A stretch of 64,000 nucleotides of DNA, taken from NCBI GenBank assembly GCA_038961845.1, contig CP152408.1:1426001-1490000 (forward strand), given 5' to 3'. Position numbers and translations under genes: made by a program. This document shows, one piece after another, positions 8,183-16,835 of this stretch (within the stretch, counting starts at the first letter, position 1; every line of letters begins with the position of its first letter). The notes beneath the pieces are model-generated. The model saw nothing but the letters and a program-made list of their open reading frames with translations. It did not search any database and was not told the origin of the DNA. The DNA comes from Xylophilus sp. GW821-FHT01B05 (GTDB taxonomy: Bacteria; Pseudomonadota; Gammaproteobacteria; Burkholderiales; Burkholderiaceae_C).

Positions 8183-9157
8183 TCAGAACGGCGGCATGCC
8201 GGCTGCGGCCGCGGCGTTCTCTATCGGCACGGCAAAGCCGATGCCAAGAAAGGTACGGTTCTGCGTCGGGTTCAGGATGGCGGTGACGATGCCCACCACC
8301 TCACCATCCATGGTCACCAGCGGGCCACCGGAATTGCCGGGGTTGGCCGCCGCATCGAACTGGATCAGGTTGCGCAACTGGGTCTTGCCTTCGGGCGAGA
8401 CAAAGCCACGCTTCAGGCCAGACACGACGCCAGCCGATACCGACGGGCCGATGCCGAACGGGTAGCCGATGGCAACCACGCCATCGCCCGGCCGCAGGTC
8501 ATCCGTGGAGCGCAGCGTGGCGGCTTCAAGGTCGTCCGGAATCTGGTGCGCCTGCAACACGGCCAGGTCCTGGTCGGGTTGCACTCCGGTGATCGATGCA
8601 GTGGCCTCGAGGCCATCGAAGAAGGTGACGCGGATGTGGTCGGCGCCCGACACCACATGCAGATTGGTAAGGATCACGCCCTTGTCGACGATCACCACCC
8701 CAGTGCCTATGCCGCGCTCGATCTCGCCGGGCTCTTTTTCCTTGTACTTGCCGTTCTTTTTGCGGTCTTCCTTGCCGTAGGCGACGACCCGGACCACGGC
8801 CGGGCCGACTTTGGCCGCAGCGCGGGCGGCGGCCGATGGCAGCACCACCCGCTCCAATGTGTGTTTGACGGCGGCGTCCACGTCGTCCTGGGTCAGCCGG
8901 TGCGGCTGCGGCCGCAGCAGGGCGAAGCCGCCCAGGCTCAGCGCGCAGAGCAACAACACTGGCGTCACGCCGCGTCGCACCAACCGTAGGCCGTGGCGTA
9001 GTCGGGAAGGAGAGAGCGCGGTGGCGGCCGCATTGGAGGGAGGGGGAGCCGCCGGCGCGGGCTCGGGTGCCGCCGCAGCGCGAGCATCCTCCGGTACTGG
9101 CCCAGCGGGAGAGTCGGGCGAACGGCGGGAGCTGCTGTAGAGGGCGGGCCTGCGCAT
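8183..9157 (-). CDS. membrane-anchored trypsin-like serine protease (HtrA/DegP-like, no PDZ domain)
   Basis: A 324-residue S1C-type protease. A Pro/Ala-rich cytoplasmic N-terminus (1-55) is followed by one TM helix (about 65-82) and a periplasmic protease domain. The catalytic triad is intact: H167 in LTNLHVV, D197 in DQDLAVL and S276 in NPGNSGGPL. The chain ends shortly after the protease domain, so the PDZ domains of DegP/DegS are missing. A Lys-rich insert (KEDRKKNGKYKEKEPGE, 129-145) precedes the His motif. The start is set at 9157 (MRRPALYSSSRR); an in-frame start at 9232 is possible. It heads the MoxR cluster and is divergent from tatD. Confidence 0.85.
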   Translation of the reverse strand: MRRPALYSSSRRSPDSPAGPVPEDARAAAAPEPAPAAPPPSNAAATALSPSRLRHGLRLVRRGVTPVLLLCALSLGGFALLRPQPHRLTQDDVDAAVKHTLERVVLPSAAARAAAKVGPAVVRVVAYGKEDRKKNGKYKEKEPGEIERGIGTGVVIVDKGVILTNLHVVSGADHIRVTFFDGLEATASITGVQPDQDLAVLQAHQIPDDLEAATLRSTDDLRPGDGVVAIGYPFGIGPSVSAGVVSGLKRGFVSPEGKTQLRNLIQFDAAANPGNSGGPLVTMDGEVVGIVTAILNPTQNRTFLGIGFAVPIENAAAAAGMPPF

Positions 9158-9296
9158 CCGGGGTACCTCGTTTCTGGCGCGCCCGGCAGGGGCCACGCGG
9201 CAACTGGAGAGGATGAAGCGCAACCGTAGCACGATTCAGGCCGGCGCGCAGTGCGGGATACAAGTTCTTGTGATTGTCATGCGGCATGATCCAGGC

Positions 9297-10142
9297 ATGC
9301 CGGTCTGGATCGATACCCACTGCCACCTCGACGCCCCTGAATTTGCCCACGACAGCGAGCCGATGCGCGCACGCGCCGCGGCGCTGGGCGTCACAAATTG
9401 CGTGGTGCCCGCGGTCAATGCCGCCAACTTCGAGGTCGTGCGTAGCTGGGCACATAAGCACGGTGACTCTTATGCGCTGGGCATCCATCCGCTCTGGACC
9501 GGCCGCGCTGAAGACGCCGAACTGGCGCAGCTGGCGGCCGCACTGGCCGAGCACGCCAGCGACCCGCGCCTGGTCGCGGTCGGGGAGATTGGCCTCGACT
9601 ACTTTGTGCCTGGCCTGGACGACGCCCGGCAACAGCATTTCTTCCGGGCGCAACTGCGTCTGGCGCGCCAATGGGATCTGCCGGTGTTGCTGCACGTGCG
9701 CCGCTCGGTCGACCAGGTGCTGCGCCACCTGCGCGAGGCCGCCGGCAGCGGCGCGGGCCGTCATCGTTGGCGCGGCATTGCCCATGCGTTCAACGGTAGC
9801 CTGCAGCAGGCTGAGGCCTTTATCGCGCTGGGCTTCAAGCTGGGCATGGGCGGCACCCTGACCTTCGAGCGCGCCCTGCAGGTGCGGCGCGTGGCCGCCG
9901 CAGTGCCGCTGGACGCTCTGGTGCTGGAGACCGACGCCCCCGACATCCCGCCGCACTGGCTCTACCGCACGGCCGAGCAGCGTGGTGACGGCCAGCCGCA
10001 AGCACGCAATGCGCCAGAAGAATTGCCGCGCATAGGTGCCGAGCTCGCCGCCCTGCGAGGCATGCCAGTCGAGGCCCTGGCCGAGGCCACCACCCGTAAC
10101 GCACTAGAGGCGATGCCGCGGCTGCGCGCGCTGATGAAATGA
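9297..10142 (+). CDS. TatD-family metal-dependent hydrolase
   Basis: A 281-residue TatD-family DNase/hydrolase. The metal ligands H8 and H10 lie in WIDTHCHLD, followed by GIHP, VGEIGLDYF, LPVLLHVR, IAHAFNGS and LETDAPDIPPHW, which are all the TatD blocks in order. The protein is cytoplasmic. Characterised relatives act as DNases or D-aminoacyl-tRNA deacylase-like enzymes, so the substrate is left open. The ATG at 9297 gives the usual compact N-terminus; in-frame ATGs at 9279 and 9213 would add 6 or 28 non-family residues. The stop runs straight into a repeat A copy. Confidence 0.9.
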   Translation: MPVWIDTHCHLDAPEFAHDSEPMRARAAALGVTNCVVPAVNAANFEVVRSWAHKHGDSYALGIHPLWTGRAEDAELAQLAAALAEHASDPRLVAVGEIGLDYFVPGLDDARQQHFFRAQLRLARQWDLPVLLHVRRSVDQVLRHLREAAGSGAGRHRWRGIAHAFNGSLQQAEAFIALGFKLGMGGTLTFERALQVRRVAAAVPLDALVLETDAPDIPPHWLYRTAEQRGDGQPQARNAPEELPRIGAELAALRGMPVEALAEATTRNALEAMPRLRALMK

Positions 10143-10260
10143 AGCACCCCCAGGCTACGCGCTTCGCGTCTTCGCCCACCCCCTCAAGGGGGCACATCCA
10201 GCGGCCTGGCAAAGCCAGTTTCGCGGATGTTTGCGCATGGCCTGCTCCGCGGCCTTTTGT
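10143..10260 (+). repeat. dispersed repeat family A, copy 2 (after tatD)
   Basis: Starts directly after the TGA of tatD as AGCACCCCCAGGCTACGC, then ACCCCCTCAAGGGGGC and the hairpin GGCCTGGCAAAGCCAGTTTC. A tail ATGGCCTGCTCCGCGGCC is shared with copies 3 and 5. It occupies the gap before the glycosylase gene. Confidence 0.85.
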
Positions 10261-10299
10261 TCCTTTCTTGTTTTGCTCGCAGCGCTCTGGACAATCGAT

Positions 10300-10809
10300 A
10301 TGAGGCTGACGGGCCTGGCGCCTATTGTCTCGGAGCGGGCGCGGCTGCTCGTGCTGGGCAGCTTCCCCGGCGTGCGCTCGCTGGCGCAGCAGCAGTATTA
10401 CGGCCATCCGCAAAACCATTTCTGGAAGATCTTGTCTGCCCTGTGGGGAGCCGACCTGGTGGCACTCGACTACCCAGCGCGCACCCAGGCGCTGCGCGAG
10501 CATGGCCTGGCGGTATGGGATGTGTATGCCGCCTGCGAGCGGGAGGGCAGTCTGGACACGGCTATCCGCAACGCCGAGGTCAATGACTTCGCCGCACTGG
10601 CCGGGCGCTGCCCCCAACTGGAGGCGGTGGCGCACAACGGCGGTGAGAGCTTTCGGCATGCGCCAGCGGTGGTTGCGGCGCTGGGGGCTGATGCTGCCCG
10701 CATTCAGGTGTACAAACTCCCCTCCACCAGCCCGGCCAACGCCTCCTGGAGCTTCGAGCGCAAGCGCGAAGCCTGGGAGGTGGTGTTCCGCCGCCACCAT
10801 CTTCTTTGA
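10300..10809 (+). CDS. DNA-deoxyinosine (hypoxanthine) glycosylase, UDG superfamily
   Basis: A 169-residue member of the uracil-DNA glycosylase superfamily, most like family 6 hypoxanthine-DNA glycosylases, which remove deaminated adenine from DNA. Motif 1 is LVLGSFPGVRSLAQQQYYGH followed by PQNHFWKIL; motif 2 is LPSTSPAN near the C-terminus. The family uses Asn in the NHFW block rather than the Asp of family 1. The ATG at 10300 gives MRLTGLAPIV; the upstream in-frame start at 10231 lies inside repeat A copy 2 and would code repeat-derived residues. The next gene starts 21 bases downstream on the same strand. Confidence 0.85.
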   Translation: MRLTGLAPIVSERARLLVLGSFPGVRSLAQQQYYGHPQNHFWKILSALWGADLVALDYPARTQALREHGLAVWDVYAACEREGSLDTAIRNAEVNDFAALAGRCPQLEAVAHNGGESFRHAPAVVAALGADAARIQVYKLPSTSPANASWSFERKREAWEVVFRRHHLL

Positions 10810-10830
10810 CCGCCTCTGACCGAACCCCGC

Positions 10831-11592
10831 ATGCCTCGCAAAAAAAGCGCCACCGTATTTCCTGAAGTCAACTTTTCCGATGACGGCGATGTGCGGCACC
10901 TGCACTTGGGCAGCATCTGGATCCAGGGCTCCATGCGCATGGACGCGCCCTATGAGTTGGAGCTGGAGTACGTGCAGCGCATGATGGCCTGGCTGCTGTT
11001 TGTCACGCCCTCGTCGGTAGCCAAGCGCCACGCCATGCAGCTCGGCCTGGGCGCGGCCGCGCTCACCAAGTTCTGCCGCAAGACGCTGCGCATGCGCACC
11101 ACCGCGATCGAGCTCAATCCCCAGGTGGTCCATGCCTGCCGTGGCTGGTTCAAGCTGCCGCCGGACGATGCGCGCCTGCAGGTGATCGTGGCCGACGCGG
11201 CCGAAGAGATCCGGCGCCCGCAATGGCAGGGCACGGTCGATGCGCTGCAGGTGGATCTGTATGACGACGACGCGGCGGCCCCCGTGCTCGATAGCGCGGA
11301 CTTCTACCGCGACTGCCGGGCACTGCTGACCGATGACGGCTGCATGACGGTCAACCTGTTTGGCCGCTCCTCCAGCTACGCGGCCAGCCTGGCCAAGATC
11401 ACGGAGGCATTTGGGCCGGATGCGGTCTGGGCCTTCCGGCCCACGCGCGAGGGCAATACCGTGGTGCTGGCCCAGCGCACGCCGCAGGCCGCCGACCGCG
11501 CTACGCTGCTGGCGCGCGGCGAGGCGATCCAGGCGCGCTGGGACTTGCCCGCGGGCAAGTGGCCGCGCGTCTTCAAGCCCGTGAAAAAATGA
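10831..11592 (+). CDS. spermidine synthase-like methyltransferase-fold protein
   Basis: A 253-residue protein with the spermidine synthase / Rossmann methyltransferase fold. The nucleotide-binding loop is MQLGLGAAALTKF, followed by AIELNPQVV and VIVADAAEEI, and then LQVDLYDDDAA, where polyamine synthases carry their catalytic Asp. The N-terminal beta-hairpin of true spermidine synthases is short, so putrescine aminopropyl transfer is uncertain; many Burkholderiales homologues are annotated only as spermidine synthase family. It follows the glycosylase after 21 bases. The stop TGA abuts repeat A copy 3. Confidence 0.75.
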   Translation: MPRKKSATVFPEVNFSDDGDVRHLHLGSIWIQGSMRMDAPYELELEYVQRMMAWLLFVTPSSVAKRHAMQLGLGAAALTKFCRKTLRMRTTAIELNPQVVHACRGWFKLPPDDARLQVIVADAAEEIRRPQWQGTVDALQVDLYDDDAAAPVLDSADFYRDCRALLTDDGCMTVNLFGRSSSYAASLAKITEAFGPDAVWAFRPTREGNTVVLAQRTPQAADRATLLARGEAIQARWDLPAGKWPRVFKPVKK

Positions 11593-11715
11593 AACACCCC
11601 CAGGCTACGCGCTTCGCGTCTTCGCCAACCCCCTTGCAGGGGACACATCCTGCGGCCCGGCGGAGCCGGTTCCGCGGATGTCCTGGCATGGCCTGCTCCG
11701 CAGCCTTTTGTGCCT
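11593..11715 (+). repeat. dispersed repeat family A, copy 3 (before gspE-like gene)
   Basis: Starts at the base after the TGA at 11590-11592: AACACCCCCAGGCTACGC, then ACCCCCTTGCAGGGG, GCGGCCCGGCGGAGCCGG and the tail ATGGCCTGCTCCGCAGCC. Very similar to copies 2 and 5. Confidence 0.85.
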
Positions 11716-11766
11716 CTGTCCGATTCATGCGCTGCCGGTGGTGCGTGAGCGCCGTGGAAAATTGAT

Positions 11767-13554
11767 ATGAGCACTACAGTTCCCACCGCCTTCGTCGTTA
11801 GCAATCACCAGGGTCCGATCGACTGGCGCCGCATTGTCGAATGGCTGCGCGACGACGGCGTAATCGCCGCTGAAGAGGCCAAACGCACCATCGCGCGCTG
11901 CGCCCAGGCCGAAAGCGTGCAGCACCCGCTGGTGCGGTTGGCCAATGTGGCCATGCTGCGCCAGGCGGATGGCAAGCCGCTTGATGTCGAGCTCTTGACT
12001 GAATACCTGGCGGCCAAGTCCGGCCTTTCTTACCTGCGCATCGACCCGCTGCGGGTCGATGTGGGCAAGGTCGCCGACACCATGAGCGCGGCCTATGCCG
12101 AGCGGCACCGCGTGCTGCCGGTGCAGGTCACGGCAACCGAGGTGGTGGTCGCCACGGCCGAGCCCTTCGTCACCGAATGGATCGCCGAGGTGGAGCGCCA
12201 GGCGCGCCGTACGGTACGACGCGTGGTGGCCAACCCGCTGGACGTGCAGCGCTTCACGGCGGAATTCTTCGCGCTCGCCAAATCGGTGCGGGCGGCGCAG
12301 AAGGCGGGCGGCAATGCCGGTACGGCGAGCTTCGAGCAGTTGGTGGAACTGGGCAAGAGCAACCGCCAGCTCGACGCCAACGACCAGGGTGTGGTGCGCG
12401 TGGTCGACTGGCTCTGGCAGTACGCCTTTGACCAGCGCGCCAGCGACATCCATCTGGAGCCGCGGCGCGAGCAGGGCGTGATCCGCTTTCGCATCGATGG
12501 CGTGTTGCACTCGGTCTACCAGATGCCCATTGGCGTGCTCAACGCCATGACCGCGCGCATCAAGCTGCTGGGCCGCATGGACGTGGTGGAAAAGCGCCGC
12601 CCGCAGGACGGCCGCATCAAGACCCGCAATCCGCGCGGCGATGAAGTCGAAATGCGCCTGTCCACCTTGCCCACGGCCTTTGGCGAGAAGATGGTGATGC
12701 GCATCTTCGACCCGGACACTGCCGTCAAGGACCTGGATGCGCTGGGCTTCGGCGCGCACGACTCTGGCCGCTGGGAGCAACTGGTGCGGCGCCCGCACGG
12801 CATCATCCTGGTGACCGGCCCCACCGGCTCCGGCAAGACCACCACGCTTTATTCCACGCTCAAGCGCGTGGCGACGGATGAGGTCAACGTCAGTACGGTG
12901 GAAGACCCGATCGAAATGATCGAGCCCTCCTTCAACCAGACCCAGGTGCAGCCGGCGCTGGACTTTGGCTTCACCGAAGGCCTGCGCGCGCTCATGCGCC
13001 AGGACCCGGACATCATCATGGTCGGCGAAATCCGCGACCTGGCCACAGCGGAGATGGCGGTGCAGGCTGCGCTCACCGGCCACCTGGTGTTCTCCACCCT
13101 GCACACCAACGACGCACCTTCGGCGGTGACGCGCCTGATGGAGTTGGGCGTGCCGGGCTATTTGGTCAATGCCACCTTGCTGGGTGTGCTGGCGCAGCGC
13201 CTGGTGCGCACACTGTGCCGCAGCTGTCGCCAACCCGATCCCGAGGCCAGTGCTGCGCTCATGGCCGATGTGGTCAAGCCCTGGAAACTCAATGGCCCCT
13301 ATCAGCCGTACAAGCCGGTGGGCTGCGTGGACTGCCGCATGACCGGCTTTCGCGGCCGCATGGGCCTGTACGAGCTGCTGACGGTGAGCGAGGTCTTCAA
13401 GGACCTGGTGAACCGCGCGCCCAGCATTGCCGCGCTAAGGCGGCAGGGCGTGGCCGACGGCATGCGGCCGCTGCGGCTGGCCGGCGCATTGCGTGTGGCC
13501 GAAGGCCTGACCACGCTCGACGAAGTGCTCAGCACCACGCCGCCGCTCGAATAG
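11767..13554 (+). CDS. GspE/PulE/PilB-family secretion or pilus assembly ATPase
   Basis: A 595-residue hexameric traffic ATPase. An N-terminal GspE/MshE-type domain (about 1-160) precedes the ATPase core. Walker A is GPTGSGKT (351-358), the Asp box lies in STVEDPIEM, Walker B is DPDIIMVGEIRD, and the His box is TGHLVFSTLHTND. A zinc-binding pair of CxxC motifs (CRSC and CVDC) sits in the C-terminal third, as in GspE and PilB. No other secretion or pilus gene lies nearby, so it cannot be assigned to type II secretion or type IV pili from context. The ATG at 11767 is 5' of a complete N-domain. Confidence 0.88.
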   Translation: MSTTVPTAFVVSNHQGPIDWRRIVEWLRDDGVIAAEEAKRTIARCAQAESVQHPLVRLANVAMLRQADGKPLDVELLTEYLAAKSGLSYLRIDPLRVDVGKVADTMSAAYAERHRVLPVQVTATEVVVATAEPFVTEWIAEVERQARRTVRRVVANPLDVQRFTAEFFALAKSVRAAQKAGGNAGTASFEQLVELGKSNRQLDANDQGVVRVVDWLWQYAFDQRASDIHLEPRREQGVIRFRIDGVLHSVYQMPIGVLNAMTARIKLLGRMDVVEKRRPQDGRIKTRNPRGDEVEMRLSTLPTAFGEKMVMRIFDPDTAVKDLDALGFGAHDSGRWEQLVRRPHGIILVTGPTGSGKTTTLYSTLKRVATDEVNVSTVEDPIEMIEPSFNQTQVQPALDFGFTEGLRALMRQDPDIIMVGEIRDLATAEMAVQAALTGHLVFSTLHTNDAPSAVTRLMELGVPGYLVNATLLGVLAQRLVRTLCRSCRQPDPEASAALMADVVKPWKLNGPYQPYKPVGCVDCRMTGFRGRMGLYELLTVSEVFKDLVNRAPSIAALRRQGVADGMRPLRLAGALRVAEGLTTLDEVLSTTPPLE

Positions 13555-13713
13555 CCGGCGCGCCTTTGCGTCGCCCGTCCTTCCCGGCATTGCCTGCCGT
13601 TGCCTGTTGCAGGGGGTTTCCCCTAGGCCGGTCGTAGGTGGAATCCACATCGAGCATGTCAGTACTGGCCTACACAATCCGCCAGTCTCATATTTTCGTG
13701 TTGGAGAAAAGCT

Positions 13714-14202
13714 GTGAAGATAAAAAGTCAGAAAGACTTCTTTGCCGGCCTCATGTTCCTGGCGGTAGGCGTAGCCTTCGCCTGGGGGGCGGTCACGTAC
13801 AACGTTGGCGAGGGTGCCCGCATGGGCCCCGGCTATTTCCCGCTGATGTTGGGCATCGTGATGGCCCTTCTTGGTGGGGCGTTGACGCTCAAGGCCACCA
13901 TCGTGGAGACCGAGGGCGGCGACAAGATCGGCAAGTGGGCCTGGAAGCCGTTGTCCTTCATCATCCTGGCCAACCTGGCTTTCGGCGTACTGCTGGGTGG
14001 TCTGCCCAGCATCGGCCTGCCGCCCATGGGCCTGATCGTCGGTATCTACGCCCTGACCCTCATCGCCAGCCTGGCCGGTGAGAATTTCAAGCTGCTTCCC
14101 ACGCTGATCCTGGCCACCGTGCTGGCCATTGGCAGCTACGTGGCCTTCATCTGGGCACTCAAGCTGCAAATGGCCGTCTGGCCCACCTTCATCACGGGCT
14201 GA
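13714..14202 (+). CDS. tctB: tripartite tricarboxylate transporter small membrane subunit TctB
   Basis: A 162-residue small membrane subunit of a tripartite tricarboxylate (TTT) carrier, with four predicted TM segments (about 10-28, 38-57, 75-110 and 118-150). The block GARMGPGYFPLMLGI is typical of TctB. The start is GTG at 13714, preceded by GGAG at a good distance. It is separated from tctA by 13 bases. The order tctB-tctA on the plus strand, with tctC beyond a divergent regulator gene, is a rearranged form of the usual tctCBA operon. Confidence 0.88.
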   Translation: MKIKSQKDFFAGLMFLAVGVAFAWGAVTYNVGEGARMGPGYFPLMLGIVMALLGGALTLKATIVETEGGDKIGKWAWKPLSFIILANLAFGVLLGGLPSIGLPPMGLIVGIYALTLIASLAGENFKLLPTLILATVLAIGSYVAFIWALKLQMAVWPTFITG

Positions 14203-14215
14203 GAAAGACACGAAC

Positions 14216-15727
14216 ATGGAACTCTTTTCCCATCTCTCCATGGGTTTCGGCGTGGCTTTCACGCCGATCAACCTGCTCTACGCTTTCATCGGTTGCGTGC
14301 TGGGCACGCTGATCGGCGTGCTGCCCGGCATCGGCCCGGTGGCGACCATCGCCATGCTGCTGCCGGCCACCTACGCGCTGCCGCCGGTGTCGGCCCTGAT
14401 CATGCTGGCCGGTATCTATTACGGCGCGCAGTACGGCGGCTCCACCACCGCCATCCTGGTGAACCTGCCGGGTGAATCGTCCTCGGTGGTGACCGTGATT
14501 GACGGTTACCAGATGGCCAGAAAGGGCAGAGCCGGACCGGCGCTAGCCGCAGCGGGCCTGGGTTCGTTCTTCGCGGGCTGTGTCGGCACCATCATTCTGG
14601 CTGCCTTCGCGCCGCCGCTGACGGAACTGGCCTTCAAGTTCGGCCCTGCTGAATACTTCTCGCTGATGACGCTGGGTCTGATCGGTGCCGTGGTGCTGGC
14701 ATCCGGCTCGCTGCTCAAGGCGGTTGCGATGATCGTGCTGGGCCTGCTGCTGGGTCTGGTCGGCACCGACGTCAATTCCGGCGTGGCGCGCTACAGCTTC
14801 GACATTCCTGAACTGACCGACGGTATCGGCTTTGTGGCCATCGCCATGGGTGTGTTCGGTTACGGCGAAATCATTGCCAACCTGGCCCAGCCCGAGAGCG
14901 AGCGCGAGGTGTTCACCGCCAAGGTGCATGGCCTGATGCCGACCAAGGAAGACTTCAAGCGCATGGTGCCCGCAGTGCTGCGCGGTACGGCGATCGGTTC
15001 GGCCCTGGGCATCCTGCCCGGCGGCGGTGCGCTGCTGGCGGCCTTCGCGGCCTACACCATCGAGAAGAAGACCAAGCTCAAGCCCGGCGAAGTTCCGTTC
15101 GGCCAAGGCAACATCCGTGGCGTGGCCTCTCCCGAGTCCGCCAACAATGCCGGTTCGCAAACCTCCTTCATCCCGCTGCTGACGCTGGGCATTCCGCCCA
15201 ACGCAGTGATGGCGCTGATGGTGGGTGCCATGACCATCCACAACATCCAGCCCGGCCCGCAGGTGATGACCAGCAACCCGGAACTGTTCTGGGGCCTGAT
15301 CGCCTCGATGTGGATCGGCAACGCCATGCTGGTGATCCTGAACCTGCCGCTGATCGGCCTGTGGATCAAGCTGCTGTCCGTGCCCTACAAGTTCCTGTTC
15401 CCCTCGATCGTGCTGTTCTGTGCGGTGGGTGTTTACACCACCAACAACAACACCTTCGACGTGTGGATGGTGGGTGCCTTCGGCGTCATCGGCTACATCT
15501 TCCACAAGCTCGGCTGCGAACCCGCACCCTTGCTGCTGGGCTTCATCCTGGGCCCGATGATGGAAGAGAACCTGCGCCGCGCGCTGCTGCTGTCGCGCGG
15601 CGACTGGAGTGTGTTCGTCACGCGTCCGATCTCCGCCGGCCTGCTGGCTGCCGCCTTGCTGCTGCTGATCGTGGTGCTGCTGCCCTCGGTCAAGGCCAAG
15701 CGCGAAGAGGCCTTTGTCGAAGAGTAG
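14216..15727 (+). CDS. tctA: tripartite tricarboxylate transporter large permease TctA
   Basis: The 503-residue large permease of the TTT carrier, with about 11-12 TM segments. Conserved blocks include GTLIGVLPGIGPVATIAMLL near the N-terminus, YYGAQYGGSTTAILVNLPGE, GILPGGGALLAAF and PESANNAG, all family signatures. The ATG at 14216 gives MELFSHLSMGF; the open frame from 14129 overlaps tctB. The gene ends 54 bases before a strong hairpin terminator at 15781. The transported acid depends on the TctC binding protein and is not predictable here. Confidence 0.93.
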   Translation: MELFSHLSMGFGVAFTPINLLYAFIGCVLGTLIGVLPGIGPVATIAMLLPATYALPPVSALIMLAGIYYGAQYGGSTTAILVNLPGESSSVVTVIDGYQMARKGRAGPALAAAGLGSFFAGCVGTIILAAFAPPLTELAFKFGPAEYFSLMTLGLIGAVVLASGSLLKAVAMIVLGLLLGLVGTDVNSGVARYSFDIPELTDGIGFVAIAMGVFGYGEIIANLAQPESEREVFTAKVHGLMPTKEDFKRMVPAVLRGTAIGSALGILPGGGALLAAFAAYTIEKKTKLKPGEVPFGQGNIRGVASPESANNAGSQTSFIPLLTLGIPPNAVMALMVGAMTIHNIQPGPQVMTSNPELFWGLIASMWIGNAMLVILNLPLIGLWIKLLSVPYKFLFPSIVLFCAVGVYTTNNNTFDVWMVGAFGVIGYIFHKLGCEPAPLLLGFILGPMMEENLRRALLLSRGDWSVFVTRPISAGLLAAALLLLIVVLLPSVKAKREEAFVEE

Positions 15728-15734
15728 AGATATC

Positions 15735-15776
15735 CCTCCGCGGTCCGGCAGAGAGCCGGTTCCGCAGTGTTTCATG
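15735..15776 (+). repeat. dispersed repeat family A, 3' fragment (after tctA)
   Basis: Only the second half of family A is present: CTCCGCGGTCCGGCAGAGAG then CCGGTTCCGCAGTGTT, seven bases after the tctA stop and in the same orientation. The CCCCCAGG start is missing. Confidence 0.6.
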
Positions 15777-15780
15777 AAAG

Positions 15781-15808
15781 ACGGCGCCTTCTTTGGGCGC
15801 CGTTTTTC
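15781..15808 (+). terminator. intrinsic terminator after tctBA
   Basis: A perfect 8-bp stem ACGGCGCC / GGCGCCGT with a 7-base loop, followed by a run of T. It sits between the convergent tctA and LysR genes and can serve the tctBA transcript. Confidence 0.85.
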
Positions 15809-15811
15809 TTT

Positions 15812-16738
15812 TCAGGGCTTGTTCACGCGCGGCGGCTTCATGTGCTGCCTGGCCATTGCCAGGAAAGCCATGGCGGCCGGGGTGAGCGGATGCTTGGCCA
15901 GCCGGATGGCGACAACCGGGTACTCCAGCGTTGGCCGTGCCACGGCCACGGCCCGCAGGTTGCCGGGCATCAGCACCTCCACATAGCGCGGGAGCAGGGC
16001 GACACCCGCACCAGACTGAATCAAACCGAAGGCGGTCGACAGCATCGACACGTGGTGCACCACGCGCGGATACACATTGGCCACGCTCGAGAGTTGGCGG
16101 CTGACGGCGCGCCAGATATTGGCGTCCGGGTTGACGTGGATGAAGGGCAGTGAATCGAGGTGCTTGGCATCGACCACCACGCGCTGCGCCAGCGGATGGT
16201 CGTCACGCAGGAAAAGCGCCATGCGTTCCGTGAACAGCGGTTCGGTCGCGAGTTCCGAATGCTGCTGCCCGATGTCCGAGCCAAAGCCCAGGTCTGCCTC
16301 CTGCGAGAGGATGCGCGCAATCATCTGCTCAGCCGTACTGTCGAGCAGCGTGGTCGCCAGCGTCGGGTGCTGCTGCGAGAAGCGGCCGAGCAACGGCGGC
16401 AGCAGGGCGCCTGCCGTGAGGTGGCCTACCGCCAGCACGACGCGACCTTCGCGCAACTGCGATTGAGAACGGCAGGCGCCGACGGATTCATCGATCAGCC
16501 GCAACGCGCGCACGGCCGTCTCCACCATCACCTGGCCCGCGCCCGTCAGTTGGATGCGGCGGCCGCGCACCACCAACGGCTGACCAAGCTCTTCCTCCAT
16601 GCGCTTGATCAGGTGGCTGATGGCCGGCTGTGTCAGCTGCAGGCTCTCTGCCGCCAGCGTGAAGCTGCCCGTTTCGGCCACCGCCGCCAGCGCGCGAAGC
16701 TGCTGCAGCGAGACCTCTTCGGTGGCGTTCTTTGTCAT
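15812..16738 (-). CDS. LysR-family transcriptional regulator (CynR/CbbR-like) next to tct genes
   Basis: A 308-residue LysR regulator. The winged HTH is at 10-70 (LRALAAVAETGSFTLAAESL, then QLTQPAISHLIKRMEEELG), followed by a periplasmic-binding-like effector domain. The ATG at 16738 gives MTKNATEEVSLQQ; the longer frame from 16837 would run across the divergent promoter. It is transcribed away from tctC with 97 bases between starts and converges on tctA, so it probably controls the tct locus, with the tctC substrate or a metabolite as effector. The effector is not predictable from sequence. Confidence 0.9.
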   Translation of the reverse strand: MTKNATEEVSLQQLRALAAVAETGSFTLAAESLQLTQPAISHLIKRMEEELGQPLVVRGRRIQLTGAGQVMVETAVRALRLIDESVGACRSQSQLREGRVVLAVGHLTAGALLPPLLGRFSQQHPTLATTLLDSTAEQMIARILSQEADLGFGSDIGQQHSELATEPLFTERMALFLRDDHPLAQRVVVDAKHLDSLPFIHVNPDANIWRAVSRQLSSVANVYPRVVHHVSMLSTAFGLIQSGAGVALLPRYVEVLMPGNLRAVAVARPTLEYPVVAIRLAKHPLTPAAMAFLAMARQHMKPPRVNKP

Positions 16739-16835
16739 AAGCAGCGCTAATAGTTGAATAAGCAGAATTATCTGGCTTGATGCGCGGGCGCTGAATAGCA
16801 TGCAAGGTTTTTCCACCGGTCCAGAATCCAGCACC
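16739..16835. promoter_or_regulatory. divergent LysR-tctC control region
   Basis: An A/T-rich stretch between the divergent lysR and tctC starts. It contains the dyad ATAAGCAGAATTAT (16758-16771), which fits a LysR box of the T-N11-A type. No clear sigma-70 hexamers could be fixed by eye. Confidence 0.45.

Noticed and set aside
11725..13233. 502-residue open frame opposite the GspE-type gene
   Set aside because: Antisense to an ATPase with complete motifs; His/Arg/Ala-rich composition typical of shadows.
13611..13624. AGGGG-GTTT-CCCCT hairpin as a terminator after the GspE-type gene
   Set aside because: Only a 5-bp stem with no T run behind it; not strong enough to call.
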